Below the pieces are notes generated by a model, which did not search any database, was not told where the DNA came from, and worked only from the letters and a program-made list of their open reading frames with translations. Below, one piece after another: positions 1 through 3,790 of a stretch of 5,425 nt of DNA. Location: positions 1 through 5,425 of the forward strand of contig CAJBMR010000432.1 in assembly GCA_903954205.1 (NCBI GenBank). The letters are read 5' to 3'. Positions within the stretch are counted from its first letter, which is position 1. Each line of letters starts with the position of its first letter. Source of the DNA: an uncultured bacterium. Lineage in GTDB: Bacteria; Actinomycetota; Actinomycetes; S36-B12. The translations under genes were made by a program, and so were the position numbers.

Positions 1-235
1 AGACCATCGGACGCCAGTCACCCGCGGTGGTGCCGGTCTTGGGCACGAGGTCCGCCTTGCGGGTACGCACGAGAAGTTCGAGCGCTTCACCCATCGAGGT
101 GGAACCGGCGGCATCAAGGACGGCGGGGACATTGAAGTGCTGCATCACACCGGGAAGGTCGATGAAGCGGACATCGACGAATTCGATGTCCTGGTCCTTC
201 ATGTACTTCAGGACCTCATCTGCGTTCTTGAACAT
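1..235 (-). CDS. glnA: Glutamine synthetase type I, N-terminal part (5' partial; diverges after codon 38)
   Basis: This gene reads leftward and leaves the window at base 1, so only about 78 codons are visible. Glutamine synthetase makes glutamine from glutamate, ammonium and ATP in the cytoplasm. Residues 1-38 are typical of the actinobacterial GlnA beta-grasp N-terminus: MFKNADEVLKYM, then VDVRFIDLPGVMQHFNVPA. The ATG start is supported by AGGAGG four bases upstream. In the family, an FDGSSIRGF-type motif follows roughly 14 residues after this point. Here, from residue 39 (base 121 down to 1), the frame stays open and codon use stays GC-rich, but the protein (GSTSMGEALELLVRTRKADL and onward) matches no glutamine synthetase segment I recognise. 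The other two minus-strand frames do not restore it. This could be a rearrangement, a fusion or an assembly join. The gene identity is sure only for residues 1-38. Confidence 0.75.
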   Translation of the reverse strand, partial: MFKNADEVLKYMKDQDIEFVDVRFIDLPGVMQHFNVPAVLDAAGSTSMGEALELLVRTRKADLVPKTGTTAGDWRPMV

Positions 236-239
236 GACA

Positions 240-245
240 CCTCCT
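240..245 (-). promoter_or_regulatory. glnA Shine-Dalgarno site
   Basis: The minus strand reads AGGAGG, then four bases, then the ATG at 235. It is a full-strength ribosome binding site and fixes the glnA start. It contrasts with the neighbouring RDD, DUF4191 and lipB genes, which have no usable upstream site. Confidence 0.8.
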
Positions 246-255
246 GCGGTCACCC

Positions 256-309
256 GCGATATCGATCGCCTCGGGGTCGGCAGACCGACCCTCGAACGGC
301 GGTTGCCGT
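256..309 (-). other. Three tandem hairpins in the glnA leader
   Basis: Three perfect inverted repeats lie in a row between the proposed glnA promoter and its ribosome binding site. In plus-strand terms they are 256-269 (gcgat, loop atcg, atcgc), 274-291 (gggtcgg, loop caga, ccgaccc) and 296-309 (acggc, loop ggtt, gccgt). Each has a 4-base loop, and each is separated from the next by exactly 4 bases. The stems are 5, 7 and 5 bp. None is followed by a T run on the minus strand, so they do not look like simple terminators. An RNA structure affecting mRNA stability, attenuation or protein binding is possible. The repeats are seen directly; any function is inferred. Confidence 0.55.
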
Positions 310-317
310 CGGTAAGC

Positions 318-323
318 AAACTA
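318..323 (-). promoter_or_regulatory. Possible glnA -10 element
   Basis: The minus strand reads TAGTTT, matching the actinobacterial TANNNT -10 pattern. It would start transcription near base 312, giving a leader of roughly 77 bases that begins just before the three hairpins. It lies next to the GlnR-type boxes, which would cover the -35 region, as expected for an activator-dependent promoter. No good -35 hexamer is visible. Confidence 0.4.
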
Positions 324-333
324 GGCCGAGGGG

Positions 334-371
334 ATTTCCCGACCGTGTACCCCGTGTTTCGCTTCTGTTAC
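334..371 (-). promoter_or_regulatory. Two-box GlnR-type nitrogen operator
   Basis: Read on the minus strand, this segment has the pattern GTAAC-N6-GAAAC-N6-TACAC-N6-GAAAT. The known GlnR operator of actinobacteria is gTnAC-N6-GaAAC, usually as two such boxes with each half-site 11 bases from the next. The first box (371-356) is a perfect match. The second (349-334) keeps the exact 22-base phasing, with a weaker a-site and a b-site matching GAAA. It ends about 99 bases upstream of the glnA start, next to the proposed -10. GlnR is the global nitrogen regulator, and glnA is among its best-known targets. The same segment lies about 45-82 bases upstream of the leaderless start of the divergent RDD gene. 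Confidence 0.7.
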
Positions 372-387
372 GGGGCCGAGAGGCCCC
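372..387. repeat. GC-rich inverted repeat between GlnR boxes and RDD promoter
   Basis: The sequence ggggcc, loop gaga, ggcccc forms a perfect 6-bp stem. On the plus strand its loop is of the GNRA type. It starts directly after the GlnR-type box and lies upstream of both proposed transcription starts, so it is more likely a DNA-level dyad than a transcribed hairpin. No function can be assigned. Confidence 0.4.
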
Positions 388-403
388 TCCGAGGATCAGC
401 CCC

Positions 404-409
404 TAGCGT
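404..409 (+). promoter_or_regulatory. Leaderless -10 element for the RDD gene
   Basis: TAGCGT fits TANNNT and ends exactly 6 bases before the GTG at 416, so transcription is expected to begin at or next to the start codon. The purine-rich GGAGGG between them is too close to the GTG to work as a normal Shine-Dalgarno site. No clear -35 hexamer is visible. Confidence 0.5.
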
Positions 410-415
410 GGAGGG

Positions 416-817
416 GTGACCACACCCGCCACACCAGGCCCGGGCGTCCCGGCAGGACTGGGGCGCCGGGCCGGGGCCATCGCACTGGACTGGCTGGTGG
501 CCCTCCTGCTGGCCCGCCTCATCCCGGGTGCGGAGTACGGCAGCAGGGACTCTGCGCTCGCCACCCTGGCGATCTTCGCCCTCGAGATCATCGTGCTCAC
601 GTGGCTCACGGGCTCGAGTTTTGGTCAGCGCATCCTCGGCATCGCCGTGGTCTCTGAGACTGGCGGGCGTCTATCGCTTTGGCGGATCATCGTGCGGACC
701 CTGCTCATCTGCATCGTCATCCCGGCGCTCGTCTACGACTCGCAGCGAAGGGGTCTGCAGGACCTTGCCGTCGGCTCGCGTGTCGTCATGCGCACCAGTA
801 TCGGGATGTCCCGCTAG
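416..817 (+). CDS. RDD-family small membrane protein
   Basis: This 133-residue protein starts with GTG and matches the RDD family, named for conserved Arg, Asp and Asp residues. They are visible here as R17/R18 with D25 in GRRAGAIALDW, D108 in VYDSQRR, and D116 in RRGLQDLAVG. Hydrophobic segments near residues 22-36, 47-64 and 92-107 suggest three membrane spans with a short cytoplasmic N-terminus rich in Pro, Gly and Thr. Residues 63-79 (WLTGSSFGQRILGIAVV) form the family's usual Gly-rich link. The biochemical role of this family in actinobacteria is not settled; transport or ion exchange has been proposed for some members. It is divergent from glnA and shares its regulatory region, an arrangement I recall from Streptomyces. 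The start is supported by a TANNNT-N6-GTG leaderless promoter. Family assignment is firm; function is unknown. Confidence 0.85.
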   Translation: MTTPATPGPGVPAGLGRRAGAIALDWLVALLLARLIPGAEYGSRDSALATLAIFALEIIVLTWLTGSSFGQRILGIAVVSETGGRLSLWRIIVRTLLICIVIPALVYDSQRRGLQDLAVGSRVVMRTSIGMSR

Positions 818-836
818 TCCCGCCCGATCTCCGCCC

Positions 837-870
837 AAAATCGACGCTATGGCCGCCCTTAGCGTCGTTT
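837..870. terminator. Terminator-like hairpin between convergent genes
   Basis: A perfect 8-bp stem, cgacgcta (842-849) and tagcgtcg (860-867), encloses a 10-base loop. It is flanked by AAAA on the left (837-840) and TTT on the right (868-870), so it could act on both strands. It lies 20-50 bases after the RDD stop and downstream of the oppositely oriented DUF4191 stop, where a shared terminator is expected. The T runs are short, so termination may be only partial. Confidence 0.6.
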
Positions 871-885
871 ACGGGCGGAATCCAG

Positions 886-931
886 GCTGTCAGCCCCGCA
901 TCGCTGATGTGCGGAGCTGTCAGCCCCGCAT
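886..931. repeat. 16-bp direct repeat, 30-bp period
   Basis: The sequence gctgtcagccccgcat occurs at 886-901 and again, identically, at 916-931. The second copy overlaps the last codons and the TGA stop (922-920) of the DUF4191 gene. On that strand the repeat includes ATG CGG GGC TGA. The first copy therefore looks like a duplicated gene end lying just downstream of the true stop. It is most simply a small tandem duplication. Confidence 0.7.
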
Positions 932-1591
932 TGACTTCGGGATCTTGCCGCCCTTCGGCAGCGGCCCCTTGGGGATCGGCACGGGGGAGTCCTTCTTGCT
1001 GAAGGCATCGAGGCGCCGGCGTACGTCGTTGACCTCCGCGGGGCGCAGTGCTCGGGGCAGTCGGTTGAGCTCGCGCTGCACCTTCGCCACCGACAGCTGG
1101 TCCGCGTCCGTGCCCACCTGGATCTCATAGATCGGCACCTCGGGCAGCCAGCGTGCGGTCTTCTTGCGTTCATTGGCCAGCAGATGCGAGATGCGCTGAG
1201 CCGGGCCCTCACCGACGAGGACAACGCCGGGCCGGCCGACGACGCGGGAGACGATGTCGGAGTTCTTGGTCACGGCCACCGCGGGAGTGATGCTCCAGTT
1301 GCCGCGCATCTGCTGGATGACGGCGACGGCCGCGCCCGCCTGCCCCTCGATCTGGGAGTAGGCGGCGTTCATGGCGCGCCGACTTAACCAGTAGGTCATC
1401 GCCAGCAGGCCCACGGGCATGCCGATGAGGAGCCCGGTGAGCCAGTTGAGGAAGAAGGACACGGGTACGGCGACCAGGGCCGTCACGCCAATGAAGATGG
1501 CGAGCATCTCCAGGCCCACCCAGCGGTGCACCTTGCGGGTGAGCGTGAAGTTCTCCCGCAGGGAGCTGAGGTAGCCACGGATCTTGGACAT
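920..1591 (-). CDS. DUF4191 family membrane protein
   Basis: This 223-residue protein belongs to the DUF4191 family, which is found next to lipA and glnA in actinobacteria (Rv2219 in M. tuberculosis, from memory). A basic N-terminus (about 1-25) precedes two membrane spans near residues 27-48 and 50-69. A cytoplasmic domain follows, with the Gly-rich motif GRPGVVLVGEGP (119-130) and then a charged helix-rich part. The C-terminus repeats Pro-Lys-Gly (IPKGPLPKGGKIPKSMRG, 206-223), typical of the family. The function is not known. The ATG start lies 21 bases after the MOSC stop and has no Shine-Dalgarno site; TACGCT sits exactly 6 bases upstream. It can therefore be made from its own leaderless transcript as well as by read-through from the lip operon. 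Family assignment is firm. Confidence 0.88.
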   Translation of the reverse strand: MSKIRGYLSSLRENFTLTRKVHRWVGLEMLAIFIGVTALVAVPVSFFLNWLTGLLIGMPVGLLAMTYWLSRRAMNAAYSQIEGQAGAAVAVIQQMRGNWSITPAVAVTKNSDIVSRVVGRPGVVLVGEGPAQRISHLLANERKKTARWLPEVPIYEIQVGTDADQLSVAKVQRELNRLPRALRPAEVNDVRRRLDAFSKKDSPVPIPKGPLPKGGKIPKSMRG

Positions 1592-1597
1592 GCGTGC

Positions 1598-1603
1598 AGC
1601 GTA
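1598..1603 (-). promoter_or_regulatory. Leaderless -10 element for the DUF4191 gene
   Basis: The minus strand reads TACGCT, then six bases (GCACGC), then the ATG at 1591. This matches TANNNT with transcription starting at the start codon. It lies in the 21-base gap after the MOSC stop, so its -35 region would fall inside the end of the MOSC gene. Confidence 0.5.
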
Positions 1604-1612
1604 GCGAGGGCC

Positions 1613-2152
1613 CTACATGCCCGTGGGGGGCAGGACCCGGACCTCATCACCGGCCCGGATCGACCCGGGGCGCTCGACCCAGGCCGTGATGCCGCGTAGG
1701 TCCCAGGCTGCCTTGGGGAAGCGCTCGGGACCACTGCCGTAGCGCGCCGCGACCATCCGCCCCGCGATGGTGCAGGGCGTGTTGAATCCGCCTGTCATAA
1801 GCACGGCGCCGCTGGCGAAGACCAGCCGAGAGAGAGGTGCCAGGGCGGTGAGGCCGAGCAGCCCCTCGGTGCAGATGTTGTCCGCGATGGTCCCCGCCGC
1901 GAGCTCATCGATGCCTAGCGCCTCGGCGATGGCGGCGAGTTCGGCGAGGTCCACGATGGAGAGTTGCCGATGATTGCGGATCTCCGTGCCGCGGGAGAAG
2001 ACCTCCTTCTGGCGCACATCCGAGGACATCGTCACCCCGTGGTGGCGGTCACCGACCGCACCGCCCCAGTCGAGTTGCAGCTCTGCGACAGCCTCCGGGA
2101 CTTCGGCGCCCGGGGGCCAGATGTGCACCGCTGCGACGAGACCTTCGCTCAT
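1613..2152 (-). CDS. MOSC-domain protein, coupled to lipA
   Basis: This 179-residue protein has the features of a stand-alone MOSC domain, the C-terminal domain of molybdenum-cofactor sulfurases. Visible marks are GDRHHG (34-39), the NHRQLSIVD segment (60-68), AGTIADNI (86-93) and a Gly-rich NTPC (124-127). C127 sits where the family's putative sulfur-carrying cysteine lies. C94 is the only other cysteine. No signal peptide or membrane span is seen, so it is probably cytoplasmic. The ATG at 2152 overlaps the lipA stop as ATGA. A longer reading to base 2278 is rejected, because its extra 42 residues are an arginine-rich shadow of lipA. MOSC proteins are thought to handle sulfur or bind molybdopterin cofactors, but the partner here is unknown. 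A role beside LipA, a sulfur-inserting enzyme, is inference. Confidence 0.82.
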   Translation of the reverse strand: MSEGLVAAVHIWPPGAEVPEAVAELQLDWGGAVGDRHHGVTMSSDVRQKEVFSRGTEIRNHRQLSIVDLAELAAIAEALGIDELAAGTIADNICTEGLLGLTALAPLSRLVFASGAVLMTGGFNTPCTIAGRMVAARYGSGPERFPKAAWDLRGITAWVERPGSIRAGDEVRVLPPTGM

Positions 2153-3075
2153 GCGAGGCGATTCGCCTCGCGTGCGGCGACGGCGTCGGCGTAGAGCCGC
2201 CCGGCGCGGTAGCTGGAGCGGACCAGCGGGCCGCTCATGACGCCGACGAACCCGATCGCGCGGGCTCGGTCGGCCCATGCAACGAAGTCGTCCGGGGGCA
2301 CCCAGCGCTCGACCGGGTGGTGGCGGGACGAAGGACGGAGGTACTGCGTGATCGTGATGAGGTCGCAGCCCGCAGCATGCAGGTCCACCAGGGCCTCGTC
2401 GACCTCCTCGTCGGTCTCGCCGAGGCCCAGGATGAGGTTGCTCTTGGTTACCAGTCCCGCATCGCGCGCCTGCGTGATGACGTCGAGGGATCGGTCGTAG
2501 CGGAACGCCGGGCGGATGCGCTTGAAGATGCGTGGCACGGTCTCGAGGTTGTGCGCCAGCACGCTCGGCGCGGCACCGAAGACCTCGCCCAGCAGCGCCG
2601 GTGTGCCGCTGAAATCGGGGATGAGCACCTCGACGCCGCAGTCGGGATTCAGCTCCCGAATCAGGCGCACCGTTTCGGCGTAGAGCCAGGCGCCCTCGTC
2701 GTCAAGGTCATCGCGCGCGACTCCCGTGACCGTGGCGTAGCGCAGACCCATCGTCCGCACCGACTCCGCGACGCGACGCGGCTCGTCGCGGTCGAGCGGC
2801 GCGGGCTTGCCGGTGTCGATCTGGCAGAAGTCGCACCGGCGCGTGCACTGCTCGCCGCCGATGAGGAACGTCGCCTCGCGGTCCTCCCAGCATTCGTAGA
2901 TGTTGGGGCAGCCCGCCTCTTGGCAGACGGTGTGCAGGCCCTCGCGCTCGACCAGGGACCGCACCGCGGTGTACTCCGGACCGGTGCGCAGACGCGTCTT
3001 GATCCACGCAGGCTTGCGCTCGATGGGCGTTTCGGCGTTCTTCACCTCGAGCCGCAGCAGCTTGCGCTCGGTCAT
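2149..3075 (-). CDS. lipA: Lipoyl synthase
   Basis: LipA is a cytoplasmic radical-SAM enzyme that inserts two sulfur atoms at C6 and C8 of protein-bound octanoyl groups, finishing the lipoyl cofactor. The 308-residue product has every hallmark. The auxiliary 4Fe-4S cluster cysteines are C51, C56 and C62 (CQEAGCPNIYEC), and the radical-SAM CxxxCxxC is C77, C81 and C84 (CTRRCDFC). The C-terminal RSSY (286-289) supplies the serine ligand of the auxiliary cluster. Other family motifs include ATVTGVARDDL (114-124), the LAHNLETV region (173-180) and KSNLILGLGE (211-220). Length is normal for actinobacteria. The ATG overlaps the lipB stop as ATGA, and its own stop overlaps the MOSC start in the same way, so all three genes are probably made from one transcript with coupled translation. 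Confidence 0.97.
   Translation of the reverse strand: MTERKLLRLEVKNAETPIERKPAWIKTRLRTGPEYTAVRSLVEREGLHTVCQEAGCPNIYECWEDREATFLIGGEQCTRRCDFCQIDTGKPAPLDRDEPRRVAESVRTMGLRYATVTGVARDDLDDEGAWLYAETVRLIRELNPDCGVEVLIPDFSGTPALLGEVFGAAPSVLAHNLETVPRIFKRIRPAFRYDRSLDVITQARDAGLVTKSNLILGLGETDEEVDEALVDLHAAGCDLITITQYLRPSSRHHPVERWVPPDDFVAWADRARAIGFVGVMSGPLVRSSYRAGRLYADAVAAREANRLA
2153..2171 (-). repeat. 19-base palindrome directly before the MOSC start
   Basis: The sequence gcgaggcgattcgcctcgc has 9-base arms around one central base and ends exactly at the base before the MOSC ATG. It also encodes the last codons of lipA. In mRNA it can form a 7-bp stem with a 5-base loop. That stem would hide the only purine-rich ribosome-binding candidate (GAGGCG) for the MOSC gene. 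Ribosomes finishing lipA would melt it, which fits coupled translation. Confidence 0.6.
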
Positions 3076-3719
3076 GCCAGCGACCCTACGGCGAGGTCGA
3101 GCTCGCGCACGACGTGACCTTCGACGATGGGCAGCATCGCCTCGACCGTCACCTCGCGTCCCAACTCCCAGGTAAGGCTCGTCACGGAGGCGTCCCGGAT
3201 GCCGCAGGGCACGATGCGATCGAACGCCGTCAAGTCGCAGTCGCAGTTGAGTGCGAATCCGTGAAGCGTCACTCCTTGCGCCACGCGCACTCCGATCGCC
3301 GCGACCTTGCGGTCGGGGCCGCGGTCATCCGCCGTCACCCATACGCCGCTGCGGCCGTCGACGCGGGTAGTGGCGAGCCCGACGTCGGCGCAGGCGGAGA
3401 TCAGCGCGCCCTCCAGTCGCCGCACGTGCGCGACGACATCCAGGGGCATCGGCAGGCGCACGATGGGGTAGCCCACCAGCTGGCCGGGGCCATGCCAGGT
3501 GATCTTGCCGCCGCGATCGACGTCGAGGACCGGCGTACCGTCGACGGGCCTCTCCAAGGGCTCGGTACGCCGCCCCGCGGTGTAGACGGCCTCGTGCTCG
3601 AGGAGCAGCAGGGTGTCCGGTGCCTCGCCGGCGGCGACCTCGTCGTGGATGCGGCGTTGGAGGTCCCAGGCCGCGCCGTACTCCCAGGGGTCTGGCCCGA
3701 GGCGCGTCACCGTGAACAC
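3072..3719 (-). CDS. lipB: Octanoyl-ACP:protein N-octanoyltransferase
   Basis: LipB transfers octanoyl from acyl carrier protein to a lysine on lipoyl domains (E2 subunits and glycine cleavage H protein), the first step of lipoyl assembly. The 215-residue product has the family signature RGGKITWHGPGQLVGYPI (69-86). K138 (in DRKVAAIGVRV) and C172 (in IVPCGIRD) match the Lys/Cys catalytic dyad by context and by spacing of 34 residues, the same as in the M. tuberculosis enzyme. HGFALN (153-158) lies between them. The start is GTG at 3719. Six bases before it is TAGGCT, indicating a leaderless transcript, and no Shine-Dalgarno site is present. It heads the lipB-lipA-MOSC operon, and its stop overlaps the lipA ATG by ATGA. 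It is divergent from the MMPL gene, with only 71 bases between them. Confidence 0.96.
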   Translation of the reverse strand: MFTVTRLGPDPWEYGAAWDLQRRIHDEVAAGEAPDTLLLLEHEAVYTAGRRTEPLERPVDGTPVLDVDRGGKITWHGPGQLVGYPIVRLPMPLDVVAHVRRLEGALISACADVGLATTRVDGRSGVWVTADDRGPDRKVAAIGVRVAQGVTLHGFALNCDCDLTAFDRIVPCGIRDASVTSLTWELGREVTVEAMLPIVEGHVVRELDLAVGSLA

Positions 3720-3725
3720 ACGTGA

Positions 3726-3731
3726 AGCCTA
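3726..3731 (-). promoter_or_regulatory. Leaderless -10 element for lipB and the lip operon
   Basis: The minus strand reads TAGGCT, then TCACGT, then the GTG at 3719, the same TANNNT-N6-start spacing seen at the RDD and DUF4191 genes. The matching -35 region would overlap the proposed MMPL -10 on the other strand. No strong -35 hexamer is visible. Confidence 0.55.
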
Positions 3732-3742
3732 GCCCGAGGCGG

Positions 3743-3748
3743 TACCGT
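3743..3748 (+). promoter_or_regulatory. Possible MMPL gene -10 element
   Basis: TACCGT fits TANNNT and would start transcription near base 3755, leaving a leader of about 36 bases. It is part of the 8-bp palindrome cggtaccg (3740-3747) and overlaps the expected lipB -35 region, so the two divergent promoters may compete. No good -35 hexamer is visible. Confidence 0.3.
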
Positions 3749-3779
3749 CACCGCAGGCTCCGGGATCGGGCCGCTGACG

Positions 3780-3785
3780 AGGAGG
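3780..3785 (+). promoter_or_regulatory. MMPL gene Shine-Dalgarno site
   Basis: AGGAGG lies five bases before the GTG at 3791. It selects this start over the in-frame GTG at 3800. It shows the gene is translated from a leadered mRNA, unlike lipB across the gap. Confidence 0.75.
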
Positions 3786-3790
3786 TCGCT

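Noticed and set aside
1..60. KTGT motif of penicillin-binding proteins in the divergent GlnA segment
   Set aside because: The tetrapeptide alone is too short, and no other penicillin-binding motif or context is present in the 40 residues visible.
236..333. Glutamine riboswitch upstream of glnA
   Set aside because: The three simple hairpins do not resemble the glnA RNA fold as I know it, and that class is described from cyanobacteria and marine metagenomes. A GlnR operator already explains the likely control.
886..931. CRISPR-like repeat and spacer
   Set aside because: There are only two copies of a 16-bp repeat with a 14-base gap, and one copy is part of a coding sequence. No cas genes are present.
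528..1130. Plus-strand open frame spanning the RDD gene end, the terminator and the DUF4191 end
   Set aside because: It is Ser/Arg-rich and crosses two real genes and the gap between them in the wrong frames.
2153..2278. N-terminal extension of the MOSC protein by 42 residues
   Set aside because: The extension lies wholly inside lipA in another frame and is arginine-rich low-complexity sequence. The ATG at 2152, overlapping the lipA stop as ATGA, gives a normal MOSC start.
2317..3117. Long open frame on the plus strand, opposite lipA
   Set aside because: It is a GC-driven shadow of the complete and certain lipA gene, with Arg/Ala/Leu-rich product and no recognisable domain.
3114..3725. Open frame of about 200 codons on the plus strand, opposite lipB
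   Set aside because: It covers lipB in antisense, and lipB has all its catalytic motifs. The product has no family features.
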